This document shows positions 32,789 to 40,978 of a stretch of DNA of 64,000 nucleotides, one piece after another. Origin of the DNA: Planococcus soli (GTDB lineage: Bacteria; Bacillota; Bacilli; Bacillales_A; Planococcaceae); the NCBI RefSeq assembly GCF_016881065.1, contig NZ_WXYN01000051.1, positions 434,001 to 498,000 on the forward strand. Direction: 5' to 3'. The stretch's first letter is position 1; each line of letters begins with the position of its first letter. The notes under the pieces are model-generated. The model saw only the letters and a program-made list of their open reading frames with translations, ran no database searches and was not told where the DNA came from. The position numbers were made by a program, and so were the translations under genes.

Positions 32789-33437
32789 AGAGAATAACCA
32801 CAAAAGAGATTATTTAAATGCTGAAAACGAAAAAGTTTACGAAGAATTGTTGCTATATATCCGGACTGATCTTCGAGTCGACGAACATGCCGCGGAAGAA
32901 TTATTAATGGATTTACTGGACCATTTGGTTGAAGCGCAAGAAAATGGCAAAGATGCTGCAGATCTATTTGGAGATTCTCCGAAAGCTTATGCAGATGAAC
33001 TCATCGAAAATCTTCCAAGCCAAAAACGCCGAAATATCTATTGGCTTGCCGTTTCAGGAATGGCTGGATTAGTGGGCTGGTTTGCCATTACGTACGGAAT
33101 TATAAATGCTGTTTTTCCGCTTTTCACTGCGTGGGACAGCGATGTGGCAGTCGGCAGCATCCTGATGATCTTATTAGCCGCCAGCTTGATCGGCTTGATC
33201 GGCACCAAAATTTTCTTTAAAATCATCCGTTCTTCCGTCTTTAAACCGAAAGATCAGCAGTGGAAAGTTTATGTAAAGGGCGGATTGTTCGGCACGGCGG
33301 GATTTGTAATTATTCTCGGAATTGCCTTTCTGTTTGATGGCATCGGTCCGGTCATTCACGTGGCATGGTGGGCAGTTATATTGATTGGAATTGTTCTGTT
33401 GGCCATTAGCAAAGGAGTCGGCTGGCTGTCAAACTGA
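32763..33437 (+). CDS. HAAS/DUF1129-like membrane protein
   Basis: 224 residues. The N-terminal part (about 10-85) has the helical, acidic layout of HAAS-type domains that accompany PadR regulators (LLMDLLDHLVEAQENGKDA, then FGDSPKAYADELIENLP); four membrane segments follow (about 91-115, 125-147, 170-190, 198-218). Its start overlaps the 3' end of padR, so the two are translated together. PadR-HAAS pairs are thought to sense envelope conditions and control membrane-protein genes; here that is inference from architecture and linkage. Confidence 0.75.
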   Translation: MRKTTELIKENNHKRDYLNAENEKVYEELLLYIRTDLRVDEHAAEELLMDLLDHLVEAQENGKDAADLFGDSPKAYADELIENLPSQKRRNIYWLAVSGMAGLVGWFAITYGIINAVFPLFTAWDSDVAVGSILMILLAASLIGLIGTKIFFKIIRSSVFKPKDQQWKVYVKGGLFGTAGFVIILGIAFLFDGIGPVIHVAWWAVILIGIVLLAISKGVGWLSN

Positions 33438-33525
33438 CGATGAAAACTTCCAGTATAAGGGTGGATTTTCTTTGGTTGTCCTGTATGATGAAATTAATAG
33501 ACTGATTGAACGAAGGGGGATTTGT

Positions 33526-34860
33526 ATGACCATTTTGCAATCTCAACTAACCAGCTGGATTGAAAAATATCCATTGTTAAAGAATGTCATGGACTTGGAA
33601 CCGGTTATCTGGCTGAATCCAAATCTTCAGAAGATGGCAGACATGACAGGACTTCCAGTGAATCTCGAGGATATGGAACAAGCAGAGCGGCTATGGCAGC
33701 GATTCGCACCCTATTTGGCAACGGAGTTTCCGGAGACGGCAACTGTTAAAGGTGTAGTTGAATCGCCGCTTCGTGAGATTTCCAATATGAAACAGCAGCT
33801 TCAAGAACGATGGGGTGGAGAAATTGCAGGTGGGCTTTTCTTGAAATGTGACAACGACTTGCCTATTGCCGGATCCATTAAAGCACGTGGCGGAGTTTAC
33901 GAAGTGCTGCATCATGCGGAAAAATTAGCGGTCGAGGCAGGAATCATTTCAACTGAGCAGTCGTATGAGCAGTTTTCTTCCGAACGGTTCAAACAGTTTT
34001 TCAGCCAGTATTCCATTGGCGTAGGATCGACAGGAAACCTTGGCCTAAGCATAGGCATCATCAGCGCCAAGCTTGGCTTCCAAGTATCCGTCTATATGTC
34101 TTCAGACGCCAAGCAGTGGAAAAAAGACCTGCTGCGTGAAAAAGGGGCCACCGTGGTGGAATTCAGGGGAGATTTCAGCGAAGCCATTTCAGCCGGGCGC
34201 AAGGAGACGCTTGCCAAGACGGATGCTTATTTTGTGGATGATGAAAAGTCCAAACACTTGTTTTTAGGCTATAGTGTCGCGGCTTTCCGCCTCAAGAGGC
34301 AATTGGAGGAAGCGGACATCCAGGTAGATGAAGAACACCCGCTTTTTGTTTACCTTCCTTGCGGAGTGGGCGGAGCGCCGGGGGGCATCGCATTCGGATT
34401 GCGGCAAGTGTTTGGCGGCGCGGTTCATTGTTTTTTTGTGGAACCGACCCATTCACCCGCAGTACTGATCGGCTTATTGACCGGTGAAAAAGAAAAAGTC
34501 AGTGTCCAGGATTTCGGTATCGACAATGTCACAGAAGGTGATGGGCTGGCAGTCGGAAGGCCGTCCAGCTTCGCTTCGGGCATCAGCGAAAAAACAGCCA
34601 GCGGCATTTATACGGTAGAAGACCGTGAGCTGTTTGCCTTATTGACTCTACTGGCGGACAGCGAAGAAATTTTCATCGAACCTTCTGCTACTGCAGGATT
34701 GCTCGGCCCGTTGAAAATCCTGGAAACCGATTATACCGAAACGAATGAAATCCCGCTGTCTGCTGCAAACCACATTGTCTGGGCAACGGGCGGCGCATTA
34801 GTGCCGAAAGAGGAAATGGACGGTTTTTATCAACGCGGAAAAGCTTATTTGGGAGGTTGA
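33526..34860 (+). CDS. dsdA: D-serine dehydratase
   Basis: PLP enzyme turning D-serine into pyruvate and ammonia, detoxifying D-serine or using it as a nutrient. 444 residues; the PLP lysine is K119 in AGSIKARGGVYEVLHHA, with the phosphate-binding loop GVGSTGNLG. The length matches E. coli and Bacillus DsdA. ATG 33526 follows GAAGGGGGATTT; a longer in-frame ORF starts inside the previous gene without support. No dsdC or dsdX gene is nearby. Two small membrane-protein genes follow within 4 bases, so they are probably co-transcribed. Confidence 0.94.
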   Translation: MTILQSQLTSWIEKYPLLKNVMDLEPVIWLNPNLQKMADMTGLPVNLEDMEQAERLWQRFAPYLATEFPETATVKGVVESPLREISNMKQQLQERWGGEIAGGLFLKCDNDLPIAGSIKARGGVYEVLHHAEKLAVEAGIISTEQSYEQFSSERFKQFFSQYSIGVGSTGNLGLSIGIISAKLGFQVSVYMSSDAKQWKKDLLREKGATVVEFRGDFSEAISAGRKETLAKTDAYFVDDEKSKHLFLGYSVAAFRLKRQLEEADIQVDEEHPLFVYLPCGVGGAPGGIAFGLRQVFGGAVHCFFVEPTHSPAVLIGLLTGEKEKVSVQDFGIDNVTEGDGLAVGRPSSFASGISEKTASGIYTVEDRELFALLTLLADSEEIFIEPSATAGLLGPLKILETDYTETNEIPLSAANHIVWATGGALVPKEEMDGFYQRGKAYLGG

Positions 34861-34864
34861 TAGA

Positions 34865-35161
34865 ATGGAAATGTCGTGGATGCTGATCATTGCTGGAGCC
34901 GTTTTGGCTGCTGGCTACTTTTTCTATACTGCTTCTGAAAAACGCATCGAAGCGCTTGAAAACAGAGTCAGGCAGGTTGAACAGCTGCTTAAACAAGCGA
35001 CCCAGGGAATGGAACTGGCAGAACCCGACGTCAATAAAGAACTTCGGGTACTTCTGAAAGAAGGAAAAACGATAGAAGCTGTCAAGCGCACACGCCAGGA
35101 ATTCGGCTGGTCTTTACTTGAAGCAAAACAATATGTAGATAAGCTGAAGGCGGGAAAATGA
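34865..35161 (+). CDS. Membrane-anchored L7/L12 C-terminal-domain-like protein
   Basis: 98 residues: membrane segment at about 5-22, short coiled coil (about 25-48), then a region like the C-terminal domain of ribosomal protein L7/L12 (about 57-95: KELRVLLKEGKTIEAVKRTR, then SLLEAKQYVDKL). Such proteins are often auto-annotated as ribosomal L7/L12 but lack the stalk dimerisation domain and are membrane tethered. Function is unknown. It sits 4 bases after dsdA and overlaps the next gene by 4 bases. Confidence 0.8.
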   Translation: MEMSWMLIIAGAVLAAGYFFYTASEKRIEALENRVRQVEQLLKQATQGMELAEPDVNKELRVLLKEGKTIEAVKRTRQEFGWSLLEAKQYVDKLKAGK

Positions 35162-35442
35162 TGCAGCAATGCGAAATATGCCATACTTCATTTACCTGGA
35201 AGCAGATCAGCAAATCCCTGTGGCTTGCCTATAAACCGGTACTCTGTCCGAATTGTGGAAGGCGCCATAAAATTCAGTTTCTGTCGCGCCTCCTGGCTTC
35301 ATTAATGATTGTTGGACCACTTTTCGTATTAAACTCTCTTTCTCCGTTTGCCGGCACGGGGAATTTCATATTCAGTGTGCTGATTGTTGTACCGGCTGTT
35401 TTATTGGTATTGCCGTATATGATGCGGTACCGGCTTGCCTGA
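35158..35442 (+). CDS. Small zinc-ribbon membrane protein (cxxc_20_cxxc type)
   Basis: 94 residues: an N-terminal ribbon with CEIC (residues 5-8) and CPNC (about 30-33) spaced to bind one zinc, then two membrane segments (about 43-60 and 67-87). This layout matches the TIGR04104-type family found in Bacillales; no function is known. It is translationally coupled (ATGA) to the L7/L12-like protein and its stop is within the following terminator stem. Confidence 0.8.
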   Translation: MMQQCEICHTSFTWKQISKSLWLAYKPVLCPNCGRRHKIQFLSRLLASLMIVGPLFVLNSLSPFAGTGNFIFSVLIVVPAVLLVLPYMMRYRLA

Positions 35443-35469
35443 AAGATCCTTTCTGAGGATCTTTTTTTG
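35442..35469 (+). terminator. Terminator after the dsdA operon
   Basis: AAAGATCCT / AGGATCTTT stem with a TTCTG loop and T run; the 5' arm begins at the last base of the previous stop codon. Confidence 0.88.
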
Positions 35470-35533
35470 TTGGCAGGATAATGGCAAGCTGTGGCGAATA
35501 GTGGTGGTGAACAGAAAAAAGGAGGCGGAATGC

Positions 35534-35944
35534 GTGAGTATCCAATCGAGCCATATTTTTGTCAATTTGCCGGTAAAAGATCTGGAACGTTCCAAAGCTT
35601 TTTTTGAAGAGGTCGGATTTGAATTTGAAGAAGAGATGACGGATCAAAATGCGGCTTGTATGATCATTGGTCCGACGATTTATGTGATGCTGCTGACAGA
35701 GGATTATTTCAAAAGCTTTTCAAAAAGAGAAATCGCAGACACGTCAAAAAGTTCAGAAGTCATCACTGCCATCTCTGCCACCAGCAAAGCGGAGGTGGAT
35801 GAACTGGTAAGCAATGCGTTCAAGGCTGGAGGCCAGAAAGCCAATGAAAAAATGGACGATGAATATATGTACGTGTGGAGCTTTAAAGACCTGGATGGCC
35901 ATATGTGGGAAGTTCTTTATATGCCTGGGGAAGAAGCGGAATAA
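35534..35944 (+). CDS. VOC family (glyoxalase/bleomycin-resistance-like) protein
   Basis: 136 residues with the beta-alpha-beta-beta-beta modules of the vicinal oxygen chelate fold: HIFVNLPVKDLERSKAFFEE at the start and WSFKDLDGHMWEVLYM at the end, typical of the predicted lactoylglutathione-lyase-like group. GTG 35534 is chosen because AAAGGAGGCGGAA lies 8 bases upstream; a longer frame begins in the previous terminator. Substrate cannot be told. Monocistronic, convergent with the ABC transporter genes. Confidence 0.88.
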   Translation: MSIQSSHIFVNLPVKDLERSKAFFEEVGFEFEEEMTDQNAACMIIGPTIYVMLLTEDYFKSFSKREIADTSKSSEVITAISATSKAEVDELVSNAFKAGGQKANEKMDDEYMYVWSFKDLDGHMWEVLYMPGEEAE

Positions 35945-35947
35945 CCG

Positions 35948-35991
35948 AAAAAAATGCATCCCGGAGAATAATCTTCGGGATGCATTTTTTC
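35948..35991. terminator. Bidirectional terminator between VOC gene and ABC transporter
   Basis: AAAAAATGCATCCCG / CGGGATGCATTTTTT: 15-base arms with A and T runs on opposite sides, so it can stop transcripts from both convergent units. Confidence 0.92.
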
Positions 35992-35992
35992 T

Positions 35993-36670
35993 TTATAGGT
36001 AATCTGCATAGCGTTTTTCAAGGTGGTTTTGCAGAATGGTCATTGCTGAGCAGATGGCCCAGTAGACCAGCGCAACCAAAATCAGCATGGTCAATAAATC
36101 ATATTCTCGGGCCCCGACAATGCGTGCCTTCTGGAAAATCTCGGGAACGGTGATCATGGCTGCCAAAGAAGAGGCTTTGATCAAGTCCAAGTAGACATTC
36201 GATAACGGCGGTACCGCGATCCGCACCGATTGCGGCAGGATGATACGGCGCATGGTCTGCCAATAGGTCAATCCGAGTGCAGTGGACGATTCCCATTGCC
36301 CTTTATCGACGGAAGCCAGGGATGAGCGGAAAACTTCTGCAATATAAGCGGCGCTGTTAATGGTAAAGCCAATCAAAGCGGCCTGTACAGCTGTAAATTC
36401 AATGCCGATGACAGGAAGGGCAAAATACAGCAGGAACAGGATGACTAGAATCGGTACGCCTCGCATAAAGGAAATATAAAGACGTGCCGGAAATTGCAAA
36501 ATCTTCAATGGTGAGGTGCGGGCAAGGGACAGGAAAAAGCCGATAATTATCCCAAGAATCATGCTGACGACAGATATCAGCAACGTATAGCCGATGCCTT
36601 CCAGTACATAAGGCAGTGATTCGATAGCTAAGGCAGGGTCAAACAACAGCCCCCATTCAATGTCATTCAT
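35993..36670 (-). CDS. Amino-acid ABC transporter permease
   Basis: 225 residues of the HisM/GlnP type with five membrane segments, the N-terminal GIGYTLLISVVSMILGIIIG segment and the coupling-loop region near ALGLTYWQTMRRIILPQSVR that contacts the ATPase. ATG with AGGAGG 10 bases upstream on the minus strand. It follows the binding-protein gene by 15 bases. No ATP-binding subunit gene is adjacent: a bidirectional terminator and a convergent gene lie downstream. Substrate probably a polar amino acid or cystine, by family only. Confidence 0.92.
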   Translation of the reverse strand: MNDIEWGLLFDPALAIESLPYVLEGIGYTLLISVVSMILGIIIGFFLSLARTSPLKILQFPARLYISFMRGVPILVILFLLYFALPVIGIEFTAVQAALIGFTINSAAYIAEVFRSSLASVDKGQWESSTALGLTYWQTMRRIILPQSVRIAVPPLSNVYLDLIKASSLAAMITVPEIFQKARIVGAREYDLLTMLILVALVYWAICSAMTILQNHLEKRYADYL

Positions 36671-36685
36671 AAGACAACCTCCTGC

Positions 36686-37534
36686 TTAATTTTCTTCGAT
36701 ATCAGGTTTAACGGAAACATCCGCACCACCGAAAAACTCTTCGGAAATTTCAGTGATCGTGCCGTCTTCGAGCATTTCTTCCAAGGCGCTGTTGACATTT
36801 TCGGCAAGCTCCGTATTGTCCTTGTTCATGACAAGGCCGACTTCAGACGGTGCATATTTGATATCTGGATGAATGGTAATATTCAGCTCAGGAAAAGCAG
36901 CAACACCGAATGTCGATAAATAATAATCATTCAGGATGACATCAGTGCGTCCGATTGAAACGTCGCGCAAATACACTTCGTTCGTAGCATTGTCATAGGT
37001 CACTTCTTCTGCGCCGTAATCGCGTGCGATTTCCATGTAAATGGACGTAGAAGCTCCCGCTGCCTTTTTCCCTTCCAAGTCTTCCAATGCAGCGATGCCG
37101 GACAGATCATCTTTGCGGACAACCGCAGTGCCATAGGAGTGTTTAATCGGAGTGGAGAAAATAAACTGTTCTGAACGGTCTTCGGTTATCTCGATATCAT
37201 TGGCGGCAATGTCGATTTGGCCAGTATTGACGCTGGTCAGCATTTCATCGAATCCAAGCTCGGTAAACTCGATATCCAAATCCAGGCGTTCGCCAAGTTC
37301 CCGAACCACCTCCACCTCAAAGCCCGTCAATTCATCGGAATCTTCATCACGGAAAGAAGTAGCAAGCAAGGTTCCTGAAGTGGCAACTGTCATGGAACCC
37401 TGTTCTTGAATTTCATCCCAAGCAGTCGTTGTTTCTTCGTTTTCGCTTTCTTCATTGCCGCACCCTGCCAGCAATGCCAGTGCGATAGCCCCGTTGGCTA
37501 TAAGTATTTTGTTCTTTGTAAAATATGTATACAC
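36686..37534 (-). CDS. Amino-acid ABC transporter substrate-binding lipoprotein
   Basis: 282 residues, SBP family 3. Signal peptide with lipobox LALLAGC (C25 lipidated), then an acidic Glu/Thr linker and the periplasmic-binding fold (about 45-270) with ELTGFEVEVVRELGERL and DIAANDIEITEDR stretches. GTG start at 37534 with AAGGGGGC upstream on the minus strand. First gene of a two-gene unit with the permease; the ATPase must be supplied from elsewhere. Likely matured by LspA. Substrate not determinable. Confidence 0.92.
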   Translation of the reverse strand: MYTYFTKNKILIANGAIALALLAGCGNEESENEETTTAWDEIQEQGSMTVATSGTLLATSFRDEDSDELTGFEVEVVRELGERLDLDIEFTELGFDEMLTSVNTGQIDIAANDIEITEDRSEQFIFSTPIKHSYGTAVVRKDDLSGIAALEDLEGKKAAGASTSIYMEIARDYGAEEVTYDNATNEVYLRDVSIGRTDVILNDYYLSTFGVAAFPELNITIHPDIKYAPSEVGLVMNKDNTELAENVNSALEEMLEDGTITEISEEFFGGADVSVKPDIEEN

Positions 37535-37961
37535 GTGTAAGCCCCCTTAAAATTAAGTCCTTTAAGAACATAGCATTTACTGATGGGCGGGGCAACGGGT
37601 AGAGCTTAACTTGCAAGAAAACTCAAATGGTTGAAATATTATTATTATGTAAACTAATAATGGCTTTTTTGGAATAAACAAGTGAAAGGGAAGCTGTCAG
37701 GTTGGAATCTACTGCTTTAGTGAAAAATAGCTTGGCGCTCGAAATAGGAAGTAAGATCTATAAAATCTATAAACATCATTAACTATACAAGGTGAACGGA
37801 TGTTTTTCTTCTGCCGATATTCCGCAAATCAGCTCCGCTCTCTTGCGGGAGCACGTCCAAAGCGAACAAAGCGATGGATAAAAGCCAGGTTCCTTAGTTC
37901 AACTTGCATAATTGATAAAGGCGGTACAATACATAACTGCTTGTGTTTCCTAAGTTATGCA
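37535..37961. other. Intergenic stretch without a recognisable gene
   Basis: AT-rich for about 260 bases, then a GC-richer patch at about 37805-37880 with an imperfect hairpin (GCTCCGC...GCGGGAGC, 37832-37853) that looks like a worn dispersed element. A 72-codon frame at 37800 lacks a ribosome site and family resemblance. A weak extended -10 for the transporter (minus strand, TATGTT at 37567-37572) is possible. CATAACT / AAGTTATG near 37931-37959 forms a small stem. Nothing else is evident. Confidence 0.5.
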
Positions 37962-37994
37962 CAAAAAAACCGGAAAGCCAAAAGCTTTCCGGTT
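37962..37994 (-). terminator. Terminator of rqcH
   Basis: On the minus strand AACCGGAAAGC / GCTTTCCGGTT, an 11-bp perfect stem with a 5-base loop, followed by seven Ts. It begins 7 bases after the rqcH stop. Confidence 0.93.
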
Positions 37995-38001
37995 CACAAA
38001 A

Positions 38002-39666
38002 CTACTTTTTCAACTTGATGACAAGCTCTTCATCTGGCGTCACAAATACCGTTTTTTGTTCGAAATAAATGACGAATCCAGGCTTCGATCCATTCGGCTT
38101 TTTCACTTGCCGAACTTCGGTATAGTCAACGGGAACGGAAGACGACTCACGGGCTTTGCTGAAATAAGCTGCGATGGTGGCCGCTTCAAGTATGGTTGTT
38201 TCGTCCGGATCGGTGTCATGAATGATGACGTGTGACCCTGGAATATCTTTGGTGTGGAGCCATGTATCGGATTTGGCGGCTACTTTAAACGTCACATAAT
38301 CGTTTTGCTTATTGTTTTTGCCGACAGAAATTGGCGTACCGGTAGAGGAAACATAAGGTTCCACAGAAGGTTTTGTCGGTTTTTTCTTTTTCTTCGACTT
38401 TTGTGCTTTCATAAAGCCCTGCTCGGACAGTTCTTCACGGATTTCTTCGATATCGGAAATGCCCGCCTGCTGGACCTGCGACATCAGGGTCTCAAAATAC
38501 TCGATATCTTCCTCAGTTTTGTCGATCTGTTCCTGCGTTTTCACAACGGCCGTTTTCGCTTTCTGGTAGCGCGAATAATAGCGCTGCGAGTTGTCGATCG
38601 GTGTTTTGCGTGGATCCAGCGTAATTGTCACTTTTTCATCGTTGTAATAATTATCGACTTCAATTTCCTTCATGCCTTTGGTGATGCGGTGAAGGTTGGC
38701 CATGATCAGTTCACCATTTAATTGAAGGAGATCGCGTTTTTCTGCCTGATCCTGCTCTTTTTTTAATTTTTTAAGTTTGAGTTTCAGTTTAGAAATCTCA
38801 TTTTGCAGCCATCTTTCCAGATCGCCAGCCTGCTGTTTTACACGGTCTCGTTCGGCTTTGGCGTAATACATCCGGTCGAGAAGTTCGCCAAGCGTCGAAA
38901 ATTCCAGTCCTTCCTCTGCAATGTGGGTCAATGGCGTAGCAGAAAAGAAACTTTTTCCTTCGTGCTCGACATAATAGCCGGTTGGCTGTGCTCCTTGGAA
39001 ATCTTCCAGGAATGCCCGTGCGATTTCCGTTTTTTGGTCAGCTGACTCGAGCCGGTGGGCAAGCTCACGGGCATTCAGTGGAGAAAAGCCGGAGAATTGG
39101 CCGACGATTTCCTTGGCTTCTGTTTGTGCCAAATCATCGATCGACTCGAACGGATCTTTTTTCTCCTGGGAAGGCGGGAAGATATAAGGCTGCCCAGGCA
39201 GAATCGTCCGGAACGAATTGACGCTCGGCGGCAAATGCTTCAGGCTGTCGAGAATCATCGTCCGTTCGGCATCGATCAGGATGACATTCGAATGCCGTCC
39301 CATCATTTCAACGTGCAATTCACGTTCGATGTCATCACCGATTTCATTTTTTGCTTTGATTTTCAGCATGATGAGGCGGTCCATTCCGTATTGTGAAATC
39401 TCGGTGATGACGCCGCCCTCGATATGCTTGCGCAGCAGCATGCAGAACATCGGAGGTTCGGACGGATTGACGTTTGCTGCTGCCGTCAAGTGAATCCGTG
39501 AATACGACGGGTGGATCGAGATCAGCAGTTTATGGTTTTTTCCTTGGGCGCGTATATGTAAAAGCAGTTCAAGCTGGTTGGGCTGATGAACTTTTGAAAT
39601 CCTGCCGGTGACCAGCTGTTGAAGTTCGCCAGTCATCGATTTTGTGAATAATCCATCAAATGCCAT
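38002..39666 (-). CDS. rqcH: RqcH, ribosome quality control NFACT protein (FbpA-like)
   Basis: Binds stalled 50S-peptidyl-tRNA complexes and recruits tRNA-Ala to add C-terminal alanine tails. 554 residues in NFACT order: NFACT-N (about 1-180), helix-hairpin-helix, a long charged coiled coil (about 270-425) and NFACT-R at the C-terminus (NDYVTFKVAAKSDTWLHTKD, PGSHVI). Often annotated as fibronectin-binding protein A. The start is ATG 39666 with AAAGAGGG upstream; an in-frame start 33 bases earlier has no site. Lone gene on the minus strand, divergent from remA. Confidence 0.95.
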   Translation of the reverse strand: MAFDGLFTKSMTGELQQLVTGRISKVHQPNQLELLLHIRAQGKNHKLLISIHPSYSRIHLTAAANVNPSEPPMFCMLLRKHIEGGVITEISQYGMDRLIMLKIKAKNEIGDDIERELHVEMMGRHSNVILIDAERTMILDSLKHLPPSVNSFRTILPGQPYIFPPSQEKKDPFESIDDLAQTEAKEIVGQFSGFSPLNARELAHRLESADQKTEIARAFLEDFQGAQPTGYYVEHEGKSFFSATPLTHIAEEGLEFSTLGELLDRMYYAKAERDRVKQQAGDLERWLQNEISKLKLKLKKLKKEQDQAEKRDLLQLNGELIMANLHRITKGMKEIEVDNYYNDEKVTITLDPRKTPIDNSQRYYSRYQKAKTAVVKTQEQIDKTEEDIEYFETLMSQVQQAGISDIEEIREELSEQGFMKAQKSKKKKKPTKPSVEPYVSSTGTPISVGKNNKQNDYVTFKVAAKSDTWLHTKDIPGSHVIIHDTDPDETTILEAATIAAYFSKARESSSVPVDYTEVRQVKKPNGSKPGFVIYFEQKTVFVTPDEELVIKLKK

Positions 39667-39722
39667 TAAATATCCCTCTTTCAAATCGTTTTGTTCCATC
39701 TTATCATTTTCTCGGTGTATTA

Positions 39723-39731
39723 TGATATAAT
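39723..39731 (+). promoter_or_regulatory. Extended -10 promoter before remA
   Basis: TGATATAAT (TG-N-TATAAT) at 39723-39731; the -35 region is weak, as is common with extended -10 promoters. It would drive remA-gmk-rpoZ. Confidence 0.65.
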
Positions 39732-39773
39732 AAGACAGTTAGTTAGAAAACGAAGAACAGGGATCGGCAGCGA

Positions 39774-40679
<906 letters not shown>

Positions 40680-40680
<1 letters not shown>

Positions 40681-40904
40681 TGTTATACCCATCCGTTGAT
40701 AAACTAAAAAGCCGAATTGATTCAAAATACTCGCTGGTGGCACTTGCTTCTAAACGTGCCCGCCAACTGCACGAACACGGTGATGAAAAATTGGATTCAT
40801 ACGTTTCCACTAAATCGGTCGGAAAAGCACTTGAAGAAGTCGCAGCCGGCGCTTTAACACAGGAAAAACAAGATGAATTTGCAGTATACGAAGACGAAAT
40901 TTAA
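40680..40904 (+). CDS. rpoZ: RNA polymerase omega subunit
   Basis: Assists assembly of RNA polymerase. 74 residues, starting MLYPSVDKLKSRIDSKYSLV as the family does, with the conserved LASKRARQL and KSVGKALEEVAAG stretches. Overlaps gmk by one base, with AAAGGAGAATG upstream. A hairpin follows. Confidence 0.96.
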
Positions 40905-40923
40905 CCATTAATCGCAACAGACG

Positions 40924-40962
40924 ACTCCCAGAGCAAATTTGTTCTTTGGGAGTTTGTTGTTT
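40924..40962 (+). terminator. Probable terminator after rpoZ
   Basis: ACTCCCAGAG / CTTTGGGAGT stem (one G-T pair) with a ten-base loop, followed by the T-rich TTGTTGTTT. The T run is interrupted, so it may be leaky into coaBC. Confidence 0.65.
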
Positions 40963-40978
40963 AGAAAGGGTGTTTGAG

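Noticed and set aside
34865..35161. True ribosomal protein L7/L12
   Set aside because: Has a membrane segment and lacks the N-terminal stalk domain; only the C-terminal-domain-like part is present.
37800..38018. 72-codon frame in the transporter-rqcH gap
   Set aside because: No ribosome site, no hydrophobic or domain pattern, and it runs across the rqcH terminator.
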